From assembly GCF_030056735.1 (NCBI RefSeq), contig NZ_JASHKN010000003.1:310001-374000 (forward strand): 64,000 nt of DNA. The letters are read 5' to 3'. A model generated the notes under the pieces. It was not told the origin of the DNA, did not search any database, and saw nothing but the letters and a program-made list of their open reading frames with translations. The translations under genes and the position numbers were made by a program. Below are positions 55,802-63,512 of this stretch, piece by piece. Source of the stretch: Rhodococcus sp. IEGM 1409. GTDB taxonomy: Bacteria > Actinomycetota > Actinomycetes > Mycobacteriales > Mycobacteriaceae. Every line of letters begins with the position of its first letter. Positions within the stretch are counted from its first letter, which is position 1.

Positions 55802-56332
55802 TCATTCAGACACCGCAAGTACTGAGACAGCGGCGACGACCTGGCTTTCTGTTGAATAGCTGTAGCCAGACAGCATGATGTCGGTGGTCGAACTTCGTAA
55901 GTACTGGTGTGCGAACCACACATGGTGGTCGTGGAACGGTCCGAAGATCGACAGACAAGGACCTGTCATCGCATGTTCGGTCGCCAAGTAAGCCAGAATG
56001 CCATTGGCCCCGCTCACAGGACCGGACGCGGCGATCGATCGTTTGCGCGAGGCGCCAAGTCTGCTAATTACATTGAGATAGTGATCGGAACCCGATGTCG
56101 AGGATGCCCACACAGCTCCTACTCGGAGCCCAGACGTGTTGACAACACTGAGCGCGGTTCTGACTGCAAGTGCTGCGACCGATTGCTCAGTGCGATCAGA
56201 TAATTCGCACACAGACCCAAAGTCCCCGTGCGGCTCAACTTCAATGTTCACACAGTCACTGTCCGGGTCGGTCACTGCAGTGACGTATCCGATGACAGCA
56301 ATCGGGACTTGCGCGATTGTGGTGACGTTCAT
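55802..56332 (-). CDS. Short ketosynthase-like protein (KS-beta/CLF position), RauE-type
   Basis: Protein of 176 residues that resembles only the N-terminal half of a ketosynthase fold: VRTALSVVNTSGLRVGAVWA and GANGILAYLATEHAMTGPCL. The usual TACSSS nucleophile region reads TGPCLSIFGPFHDHH and the C-terminal His motifs are absent. It sits where a chain-length factor is expected and overlaps the KS gene start-to-stop, so it probably pairs with that KS. Half the size of a normal CLF of about 400 residues. Confidence 0.72.
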   Translation of the reverse strand: MNVTTIAQVPIAVIGYVTAVTDPDSDCVNIEVEPHGDFGSVCELSDRTEQSVAALAVRTALSVVNTSGLRVGAVWASSTSGSDHYLNVISRLGASRKRSIAASGPVSGANGILAYLATEHAMTGPCLSIFGPFHDHHVWFAHQYLRSSTTDIMLSGYSYSTESQVVAAVSVLAVSE

Positions 56333-57492
56333 GGTGCTCCTATTACGACCGCTGCCACAGACCCGCCGAAACCGAATGAGGTTGACAGCACATAGTTATT
56401 GTCAGCGAGCGGTACAGCAGAGCAGGGAACTTGCACGTGGGCAAGCTTCTCAATACCGCTCTCCAGGGTGGAGATGGTCTTATTGGGAGGGGCAACACCC
56501 TCTCGAAGCGAGGTGACTGCGACGACGGTTTCGATCACCCCTGCCGCGCCCTGACCATGTCCTGTTGTTCCTTTGATCGATACCACTGGTACGCGATCGT
56601 GCCGCGCGGAGAATATTCGGTCGTACGCGCTAGCTTCGAGTGCGTCATTGGCGCGAGTTCCTGTGCCGTGGGCGCAGATCCACCCAATATCATCGACCGT
56701 GATAGAAGCGGACGCGAGTGCATCTGTGATTGCGATGGAAAGCCCCGTCGCGGTAGGCGAAGGGGCGACGAGGTTCCATCCGTCGCACGCTTCTCCATAC
56801 CCGGCAATGCTGGCGAGTGGTTCGTTCGCAAATTCTGGGGGTTCAACGACGACAACGCCGAACCCTTCACCGGGCATCATTCCTCGCCGGTCGGCGTCGA
56901 ATGGGCGAACCATGTCATCATCGCTCAAACCACCGAGGGCTAGGAACAGGGTCAGCACTTCATAAGAAAGAACCTCCGCACCAAGGCATATGACCATATC
57001 CGCCCGCCCAGATGAGATGAGGGACTGCGCGAGTCCGATGACGGTAGTTCCTGCAGCACAGCCAGATCCGATTCCGATCACGTCGACATGTCCGCCGAGG
57101 AACGCCGCTACTGCTGCGATATCAGAGTCAAGGGCGGTCCGCACTCCCTCAGCTGCCGAAGTCCGGTCGCTGCGGTCATGGTCCGGGCGAGAGCCCATGA
57201 CCGTGGACAGGAGAACTACAGGCCGATGGCGTTCCACATCTTCGTCTGCAGCGATGATCCTGTTACGGATCGGACCCAATGCCTCCTGCAGTAGGGACTC
57301 GAACAGATACTGATCGCCCTGTGCTTCGCGGGCGAGTACATAAGCGCGATAGTCGCTGTCGTGTCCGATCCCGGGAATGCGGCCCGCCTCGATAGGATCG
57401 CCGAAAAGCATTCGCTTCCAAAGCGTGTCGCGACTGTCGCAACCCGAGGTTCGACATTCTGCATAGGTAATCTTCGACGCCAAACTCAACAC
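56329..57492 (-). CDS. Beta-ketoacyl synthase (KS-alpha), RauD-type
   Basis: Type II ketosynthase of 387 residues. Nucleophile Cys145 in GIGSGCAAGTTVIG, His275 in CAHGTGTRANDALEA, Lys307 and His312 in SIKGTTGHGQGAAGVIE, and a C-terminal STSFGFGGSVAAVVIG. All four catalytic positions are kept. In the aurachin pathway it would extend anthraniloyl-ACP with two malonyl units to the quinolone. GTG at 57492 overlaps the ACP stop, and its end overlaps the KS-like gene. Confidence 0.9.
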   Translation of the reverse strand: MLSLASKITYAECRTSGCDSRDTLWKRMLFGDPIEAGRIPGIGHDSDYRAYVLAREAQGDQYLFESLLQEALGPIRNRIIAADEDVERHRPVVLLSTVMGSRPDHDRSDRTSAAEGVRTALDSDIAAVAAFLGGHVDVIGIGSGCAAGTTVIGLAQSLISSGRADMVICLGAEVLSYEVLTLFLALGGLSDDDMVRPFDADRRGMMPGEGFGVVVVEPPEFANEPLASIAGYGEACDGWNLVAPSPTATGLSIAITDALASASITVDDIGWICAHGTGTRANDALEASAYDRIFSARHDRVPVVSIKGTTGHGQGAAGVIETVVAVTSLREGVAPPNKTISTLESGIEKLAHVQVPCSAVPLADNNYVLSTSFGFGGSVAAVVIGAP

Positions 57493-57734
57493 TGCGAGCC
57501 TGCCGCGGCCTTGGATTGGATCAATTGCTGCAACTGCAGCAGCGTGAGGACTTCATCCGCCTCACTGTCGGATATAGAGATCTCGTACTTGTCCTCGAAG
57601 TATCCGTAGACTGCGATCAGATCGAGTGAGGAGAGCCCGAGATGGTCGTGTATGTGGTCCTCATCGGCAAGATCACTGGCTTGCAGACCCGTGGTTTTCG
57701 CTACGATCGCTCGGAGCTCATCGTCAATCGTCAT
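57486..57734 (-). CDS. Acyl carrier protein, RauC-type
   Basis: Discrete carrier of 82 residues: MTIDDELRAIVAKTTGLQ, then DHIHDHLGLSSLDLIAVYGY, where Ser36 in LGLSS is the phosphopantetheine site (the common motif is LGxDS; here Ser replaces Asp). Four-helix length is normal. ATG 57734. It would carry the starter and growing chain for the KS pair. Confidence 0.92.
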   Translation of the reverse strand: MTIDDELRAIVAKTTGLQASDLADEDHIHDHLGLSSLDLIAVYGYFEDKYEISISDSEADEVLTLLQLQQLIQSKAAAGSQC

Positions 57735-57747
57735 GGTGATCCTTTCA

Positions 57748-58809
57748 TCAGGCGAGGGAATCGACGGCGTCGTTGGTTGGGGAGTGACGAGGCCACAGAA
57801 GCGCCGACATATGAGACGCAGACTTGCGTGACAGGTGCTTATTCCAGTGCGCCAGAAGCGATATCAGGACCCACGCGATAACGCAGGCTCCTGCGACGAG
57901 AGCAAACCGCCAGGACTGGTTCACTGCAATGCCGATGCTCACCACGGACGCCATTGTGACTAGGTAAACGTGCTCGCGGACTGCGATTGCGTCGGCAGGA
58001 GTACGAGCGCGCCGTACACCGAGAATGACGGTGACCTCGCCTGCGGCTATGACGGAATATGCGAGAAATGCGGATAGTCCGACCTGCGTGACAGTAATTG
58101 CCGCGACCGTGAACTGCACTAGTGCCGTGATGAGAACGGTCCGCCCAGCGCCGTTCTCCACAGCAGTTAGCCAGACCGACCGATAGCCGATCAAGGTGTC
58201 ACCGCGGCGATCTGTGAGGTCTTTTGCTCCAGCGATTATGACTGAGACCGTCGCCAGCAACACCGCGACTGCGCCCGCTACCCGCCACTGTTCCGAGGAA
58301 AGCGTTCCGTTGCCGGCAGCGAGGCCAGTCACCCACGGCATGACGAGTGTTGCAGTCAATAGTGCGATAGTGGCACCCGGATATCGTTTGGTCATCCTGC
58401 CGAACGAATAACCGATACCAATAGTGATATTGACGACCAGAACGACAGCTAGGGCCGTCTTCGACGGTGCGTCGCTAGGGTTCAGTGTCACCATTGCAGT
58501 GGAAAGGAGCATGACCGCGAACCACGCTACGAATGTTGCTCGACGCAGACCACGGGTCCCGAAACTCAACGCCCATCGTGTACGCAGCGGTTGATTGATT
58601 CGATCAGCGGGAAGATCTACCAGTCGGTTGAGCCATTCTACGGAGACGCAGAACGTAATCCAGTAGATAATCCACAACAGAAGATGTGGTGGCGCTTCGT
58701 GCGCGACAAAGTAGCTGCCGGAAAGGAACCCGGCAATATACAGGGCAGAGAATCGGGGCGATCCGGTTCTGACGAACTGGGAAGCGCGACTCGCCAGCGG
58801 TGCGGACAT
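57748..58809 (-). CDS. UbiA-family membrane prenyltransferase, RauB-type
   Basis: Intramembrane aromatic prenyltransferase of 353 residues with about eight or nine membrane helices. The first Asp-rich motif is NRLVDLPADRINQPLR and the second AGAKDLTDRRGDTLIG; together they bind Mg2+-prenyl diphosphate. In the aurachin pathway the matching enzyme adds farnesyl to C-3 of 2-methyl-4-quinolone. Lies two bases after the P450 gene. Confidence 0.92.
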   Translation of the reverse strand: MSAPLASRASQFVRTGSPRFSALYIAGFLSGSYFVAHEAPPHLLLWIIYWITFCVSVEWLNRLVDLPADRINQPLRTRWALSFGTRGLRRATFVAWFAVMLLSTAMVTLNPSDAPSKTALAVVLVVNITIGIGYSFGRMTKRYPGATIALLTATLVMPWVTGLAAGNGTLSSEQWRVAGAVAVLLATVSVIIAGAKDLTDRRGDTLIGYRSVWLTAVENGAGRTVLITALVQFTVAAITVTQVGLSAFLAYSVIAAGEVTVILGVRRARTPADAIAVREHVYLVTMASVVSIGIAVNQSWRFALVAGACVIAWVLISLLAHWNKHLSRKSASHMSALLWPRHSPTNDAVDSLA

Positions 58810-58811
58810 TG

Positions 58812-60047
58812 CTATCGGCTTATCGCTACGGAAAGTGTCTCTGGACCGCGTAACCCCATGCCAGGCTTGTAATTGATTGGCTCTGCAACTTCGAGGGAGC
58901 GGTACCGTTGCGAGAGTTCGCGTAGAAAGTGCTGAAGCATCGAGTTTGCCAGTGCCGAGCCGAGGCAGTGATGGATTCCACGCCCGTAAGAAAGTGAAGA
59001 CACATCACGGCGCGTGACTGAGAATGTGTCTCCGCGCTCGACTGCTTCTCGATTTCCGGAGGCAAGAAGGACCATGACGGCGTCACCCTTAGTGATATTT
59101 GCGCCACTTACCTCGCAGTCCTCCAATGCGATTCGCCCAGCTTCGTGCGCCGGAGGCTCAAAACGGAGCACCTCTGCCACTGCATTCTCAATGAACTGTG
59201 GGTTGGCGCGTACCTGTTCGAACTGGTCCGCGTGACGGGAGAATGCGATCAGCATGTTGCCGATCGTGTTGGAGGTCGTTTCTTGTCCGGCAACCGTGAT
59301 CAGGAGACACGTCGCTGCGATCTCGTCAACGCTGAGCTGGTCACCGCCGTGACTGACTTCGGACAGCCGCCGGACAAGGCCCTCAGGCGCTTTGCCGGAT
59401 GTTGCGAGAGTTCGGAAGTAGTCGATTGATTCTTCGATCGCGGCAGAGCGGCGATCGGCGACTTCTTTTGGAATCGCGAAGTTGATATCAAGTACGCCGG
59501 CCACGAGATTTGACCATTCGGAGAATCGCCCGCGATCTTCGTCCGGAATACCCAATATTGATGAAAGTACCTCTACAGGAAACGGTTCCGCAACCTCGGA
59601 AACGGCGTCCTTGCAGTGTTCGAGATGTCGAACCGCTGATGAGGCCGCGGATAGGACGATGTCGTCCATGGAAGTTGTCGTACTACGGGTGAAGGCATCG
59701 GAGACGAGGCCCCGCAGCCGCGTGTGTTCGGGTGGATCTGTGAGCATGAAAGGGCGGGCGTCGCCGTCGATGCCGAGACCAAGGAATGGTGGCATGTCTT
59801 CGCCCATCATCGACACCAGATGGTCGAAGAAGGTGGAGTTGGCGAAATCCTTGCCGAATGATCTGCTTCGAAGCACCTTGTCGCACGACGCATAGTCAGC
59901 AACGATCCAGGCGCCAAGCGCTGACCGATGTATTGGAAGCTCGGCGCGCAATCTTGCATAGACCGGGTACGGGTCTGCCTTGAAGGTTGGATCGAAAGGA
60001 TTGACAGCGAGAGCGAGATCGCCCGTATCGTCGACTGTGTGTGTCAT
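58812..60047 (-). CDS. Cytochrome P450, probable quinolone N-hydroxylase, RauA-type
   Basis: Soluble bacterial P450 of 411 residues. I-helix VAGQETTSNTIGN, ExxR in AEVLRFEPP, and haem loop SYGRGIHHCLGSALA with Cys361; the usual first Phe of FGxGxHxCxG is Tyr. RauA of the aurachin RE cluster was reported to N-hydroxylate the quinolone, and this gene holds the same first place. ATG 60047 has a GGGGGAAAC ribosome site. Redox partners are not in the window. Confidence 0.9.
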   Translation of the reverse strand: MTHTVDDTGDLALAVNPFDPTFKADPYPVYARLRAELPIHRSALGAWIVADYASCDKVLRSRSFGKDFANSTFFDHLVSMMGEDMPPFLGLGIDGDARPFMLTDPPEHTRLRGLVSDAFTRSTTTSMDDIVLSAASSAVRHLEHCKDAVSEVAEPFPVEVLSSILGIPDEDRGRFSEWSNLVAGVLDINFAIPKEVADRRSAAIEESIDYFRTLATSGKAPEGLVRRLSEVSHGGDQLSVDEIAATCLLITVAGQETTSNTIGNMLIAFSRHADQFEQVRANPQFIENAVAEVLRFEPPAHEAGRIALEDCEVSGANITKGDAVMVLLASGNREAVERGDTFSVTRRDVSSLSYGRGIHHCLGSALANSMLQHFLRELSQRYRSLEVAEPINYKPGMGLRGPETLSVAISR

Positions 60048-60120
60048 GTTTCCCCCTGGGTGGATCAATGTGTGCCGTCGCGCTGCCGCGCGAGCCCGCG
60101 ATGACGAAAAGCGAAGGAAC

Positions 60121-60213
60121 TCAATCGGTTACAAGCCGGTAGATCACGTAAAAACCGAACCAGGCGATTGCAGCGCAAGCAGCGACAAGGAGGATGTCGA
60201 AGAAGATGACCAT
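60121..60213 (-). CDS. 30-residue single-pass membrane peptide ahead of the operon
   Basis: ATG 60213 to TGA 60121 gives a 30-residue peptide starting MVIFFDILLVAACAAIAWFG and ending with a short basic-acidic tail (YRLVTD). GGGGG lies eight bases before the ATG. An in-frame ATG at 60228 would add five residues. The central 20 residues are a clear membrane helix with an N-terminal Asp. It is 73 bases before the P450 gene and probably on the same transcript. Family not recognised. Confidence 0.6.
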   Translation of the reverse strand: MVIFFDILLVAACAAIAWFGFYVIYRLVTD

Positions 60214-60293
60214 GAAGCGAGCCCCCATCCGTTTAATTCATGGAGAACAAATCTCAGAATGAATCTGGTTGTGTGCCTGTGGATATAACCACA

Positions 60294-60311
60294 TCGCAAC
60301 ACGAGTTGCAA
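60294..60311. promoter_or_regulatory. Possible TetR operator in the divergent promoter region
   Basis: GCAAC-ACGA-GTTGC inside ATCGCAACACGAGTTGCAAT is a short inverted repeat about 80 bases before the TetR start and 80 after the membrane-peptide start. Placement fits a shared operator; the short arms make it tentative. Confidence 0.35.
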
Positions 60312-60384
60312 TAAATCCATTGCTTACCCCTGATCGACGAAGCAAGCTAGGACCAAAGTCCCGAGAGTGAGGAGAACGAACCCG

Positions 60385-60948
60385 TTGGTTAAACGCAGAG
60401 GAACGCACGTGACCACGGCGGTGCTCGATGCGGCCGCCAAGCTGATCGCCGAGGATGGCTACGACTCGGTTACGGTTGCTCGTATCAGCAAGCTCGCCGA
60501 TGTCCATCCGACCTCGATCTACCGTCGCTGGCAAACGCTCAACAACATCCTTGCCGAGGCCGTCTACAACATTGTCGAGGACGATGCCCCGATCCCCGAT
60601 ACGGGCGATGCTCGAACAGATCTCATACAGTTCTGTCAGACATTGAGAGACTTTATGGGGACTGCGGTTGGACAATCTCTGGCCCGCCAAGCCATCGAAC
60701 CGGTCGACAGTGACGATATGGCCGAACGGAGGCGGGAGTTTTGGCAGAAACGATTCACTGCGGCCGGTACGATCATCCACCGCGGAATAGAGAATGGTCA
60801 GATCAGGAGAGATATTGATCCAGGGCAGGTTCTCGGGTTAGTGACGGCGCCACTTCACCTTGAGGTTCTTCTGGATGAAGCTCAGGAGCCCGTCAATATT
60901 GAGGCGAATGTGGGTATCATTTGGAGGGCGATCGCGTCGAGTGAATGA
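60385..60948 (+). CDS. TetR-family regulator of the biosynthetic operon
   Basis: Regulator of about 187 residues. HTH: TTAVLDAAAKLIAEDGYDSV, then TVARISKLADVHPTSIYRRW. The C-terminal domain (MAERRREFWQKRFTAAGTII) is TetR_C-like with large ligand-pocket potential. TTG 60385 with GAGGAG ten bases upstream is preferred; in-frame GTG at 60367 is possible. Divergent from the operon, so probably its repressor, perhaps responsive to the product. Confidence 0.85.
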   Translation: MVKRRGTHVTTAVLDAAAKLIAEDGYDSVTVARISKLADVHPTSIYRRWQTLNNILAEAVYNIVEDDAPIPDTGDARTDLIQFCQTLRDFMGTAVGQSLARQAIEPVDSDDMAERRREFWQKRFTAAGTIIHRGIENGQIRRDIDPGQVLGLVTAPLHLEVLLDEAQEPVNIEANVGIIWRAIASSE

Positions 60949-61221
60949 TTCTGTTGACGGTGAGCTTGGTCCAGTTGGAACATATGGACTGATGGGGTTT
61001 CTGACCGTGGCAGTGAATCGATGAGCCGGATGCTGACGCGGCCGTGTGGCGTTCAATCGGGGAATGCCACACTGCCGCTCTCCGGGGCGACTCAGATAGG
61101 GCAGCTTTCTGCCTATCGATTGGTCTGTTCGTCAGTGCCCGGAATTCTCTAAACACTTGTCGCCCACTCCGCCGGGAACGAAAATTTCTTCAGGCTTAGG
61201 GCACAGCCCAGTTCGATAACA

Positions 61222-61851
61222 TTGCTGGTCAGGATAGTTTTCTCCCGGATACGCTCGAACGGTGACTTCTATACAAGACTTCATGATGCTCGCACGCATA
61301 TCGGCTTCAGTCAGCGAGAGGTTGCAGCGATATCGGGCGTCTCCGAATCAACCATCCGCCGCGCGGAGTTGGGCGAATCGAATGTCTCGATCGTTGTGTT
61401 CAATCAGTTGATGTATGCGGTCGGTGTCAAACATGCTGGCTTTTGCGACTACTCCGCGATGGTGGCGGCACATTTTGTTCTGGGGGACACAGCAGTACGG
61501 CTCAGTGATGCTGCCAGCGAGTGGATTACGCGTTGGCGGAAGATAGGAACCGCAGCGGACGATGTCTCAGGGTTCAGGACGATCCTTCGAACAGCCGGAT
61601 ATGCGGCAAGGATTTTGGATCGACCGCGGAGAGAGACGTATCGCGGTCCTTTGCGTCCAAGCCAGATCTTCTCCAGACTCCGCGAGTTGCAACAGTCTGA
61701 CAACCTGAATTGGGCGGTCACCGGTGCGGACGGCTTGCCGATGATCTACGTATCGGATCCTCCGCTGGCGTTGGAACGACTCAATGACGTTGGGGGCGGT
61801 AGTAATCGACGATCACGCTTCTGGGAGGGTGTGACGTTACTGGATGGGTGA
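61222..61851 (+). CDS. XRE-type helix-turn-helix protein, 209 aa
   Basis: The N-terminal Cro/CI HTH reads LHDARTHIGFSQREVAAISG, then VSESTIRRAELGESNVSIVV. The C-terminal ~130 residues (DAASEWITRWRKIGTAADDV, RGPLRPSQIFSRLRELQQSD) are of unknown fold. TTG at 61222 is the longest start; a shorter form is possible. Located between the biosynthetic cluster and the IS21 element, typical of mobile-region regulators. Confidence 0.65.
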   Translation: MLVRIVFSRIRSNGDFYTRLHDARTHIGFSQREVAAISGVSESTIRRAELGESNVSIVVFNQLMYAVGVKHAGFCDYSAMVAAHFVLGDTAVRLSDAASEWITRWRKIGTAADDVSGFRTILRTAGYAARILDRPRRETYRGPLRPSQIFSRLRELQQSDNLNWAVTGADGLPMIYVSDPPLALERLNDVGGGSNRRSRFWEGVTLLDG

Positions 61852-61900
61852 ATGCCAGTGTGCGTGGACGTATATCAGCAGTGGGGACAAGGTGCGGTCT

Positions 61901-62059
61901 ATGGACGAGATACAGACGGTGATCGACATGTACTCAGCCGGTCAGATAGACGCAGCAGATAGGCGTGCGAACACCATTCATGCGAGATCGTTCGCCCACT
62001 GGGAAGGACGCGGGTCAGGACTGGTTCGTCGTGCCCGCGAGACAGGAGAACAAGCGTGA
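61901..62059 (+). CDS. Small hypothetical protein, 52 aa
   Basis: MDEIQTVIDMYSAGQIDAAD followed by an Arg/His-rich end. ATG 61901 has GACAAGG upstream; an in-frame ATG at 61844 that overlaps the HTH gene stop would add 19 residues. Its stop overlaps a GTG (GTGA) of the next short frame. Family not recognised; could be part of a mobile-element remnant. Confidence 0.4.
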   Translation: MDEIQTVIDMYSAGQIDAADRRANTIHARSFAHWEGRGSGLVRRARETGEQA

Positions 62060-62260
62060 GTCGCAAGCGTCATGCAGAAATCGTCGACTGGGATAAACCT
62101 GATGGCAACATCGGGCAGTGGCTGGTCAGAGGAGAAACGTGCGTACCTCGCTGCGATCATCGAGGGTGAGGGCGGTGGCCTGGTGGATTTTCGAGATCAG
62201 GTTCCTCCGTCAGGCTCGGTGATTCATTCCCGGCAGATCGAACTGCAGGAGTGGACCTAG
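62056..62260 (+). pseudogene. Short frame-shifted gene remnant
   Basis: GTG 62056 opens VSRKRHAEIVDWDKPDGNIG and QWLVRGE, then hits a stop at 62169. A shift near 62130 joins it to EKRAYLAAIIEGEGGGLVDF and on to TAG at 62260. The two halves make one plausible protein of about 67 residues. Family not recognised. It may be a degraded mobile-element cargo gene. Confidence 0.35.
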
Positions 62261-62549
62261 GACTCGGCAGATATTGTTGCGCAGCTTCGGATCCCGAAGG
62301 AGCGGCCATGCCCTGAACGGCATGATCCTGTCTGATTTCGCCAATCACCCACTCACATACCTCTGGACAGTTCATCGATCGGATCGTTGCGACAACGTCT
62401 TCGTTCGAGATGCGACCTCTCGCGGTTCGGAGTTCTGGTCGGGCCACCCATTCGTCGGCGTAGTCGATCACGGCGTGCGTCATGTCTGCGACAGTTTCCG
62501 CAAGAGTTTGTTTACCCGACAAAAGGCCGAGATCTGGTGCGATGACCAC
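62157..62549 (-). CDS. Doubtful minus-strand reading frame
   Basis: An open frame of 130 codons starting GTG with VVIAPDLGLLSGKQTLAETV, then MTHAVIDYADEWVARPELRT. Composition of the first half looks coding, but the second half (SPRSTPAVRSAGNESPS) does not. It overlaps the remnant on the plus strand. No family recognised. Confidence 0.25.
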   Translation of the reverse strand: MVIAPDLGLLSGKQTLAETVADMTHAVIDYADEWVARPELRTARGRISNEDVVATIRSMNCPEVCEWVIGEIRQDHAVQGMAAPSGSEAAQQYLPSPRSTPAVRSAGNESPSLTEEPDLENPPGHRPHPR

Positions 62550-62702
62550 ACGCGCGCCGTTTTCATCGAGGAAGACCTCAAAGCCGGTGAACTGATAGCC
62601 GGCGGCAAGTGTAGTGAGAAATGTTCTCTGTCAATGGCCAAGATGAAGTCCACGCTGGTGGCCAAGTAGAAGTCTCCACCCCGTGTTGATGTTTTCGGTT
62701 GG

Positions 62703-63512
62703 TCAGGGGCGGTCCTTTCGGTGTTGTGCGTCTTTCATGCGGTAGGACTCGCCGTCGGTGACGACGACGGTGGCGTGATGGAGCGACCGGTCGAGGATCA
62801 TCGCCGCGGTGGTGTGCTTGGGCAGACATCGACCCCACTGCTCGAACGGCCAGTGCGAGGCAATCGCCAAGGATCGGCGCTCGTAGGCGCCGGCAACGAG
62901 CCGGAAGAGCAGTTGTGTTCCGGTGTCGTCGAGCGGCGCGAATCCCATCTCGTCGACGATGATGAGATCGACGCGCAGTAGCGATTCGATGATCTTGCCG
63001 ACGGTATTGTCGGCCAGACCGCGATACAATTTTTCGATGAGATCGGCGGCAGTGAAGCAGCGGACCTTGTACCCGGCGTGGATCGCTGCGACGCCGAGTC
63101 CGATCAGGGTGTGCGACTTCCCTGTTCCGGCGGGCCCGATGATCGCCAAGTTCGATTGCGTCCGAACCCATTCGAGACTCGACGGTAGTCGAAGACTTTT
63201 GGCTGAATCGACGACGCAGCGAGATTGAACGATTCCAGCGTCTTCGTCACCGGAAACGCCGCCGCTTTGAGTCGGTTGACGATGTTCGAGGCATCGCGGG
63301 CCGGGAGCTCGGATTCGATCAACGTCCGCAGGACCTCCGCCGGTGTCCACCGTTGGGTCTTGGCGGTGAGCAGCACTTCGGGTGCGGTCCTGCGGATCGT
63401 GGCGAGTTTGAGCCGCCGCAGCCCGCGTCGAGACCAACCGCCAGATCGGGAACCTGTTGCGGTCCAACGGTAGTAGGTCTGCTCGCTTGTCCTCGATTTT
63501 GGTGTCGGTCAT
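62703..63512 (-). pseudogene. istB: IS21-family IstB helper ATPase with two compensating frame changes
   Basis: The C-terminal part is a good IstB ATPase: Walker A AIIGPAGTGKSHTLIGLG, Walker B VDLIIVDEMGFAPLDDTG, and ASHWPFEQWGRCLP. The N-terminal IstB sequence (LRRLKLATIRRTAPEVLLTA, then KTQRWTPAEVLRTLIESELP, ASNIVNRLKAAAFPVTKTLE) is in a different frame between about 63190 and 63420, with the original frame on both sides. The main frame stays open for 269 codons but the middle is scrambled, so the protein is probably inactive unless these are read errors. ATG overlaps the istA stop. Confidence 0.8.
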
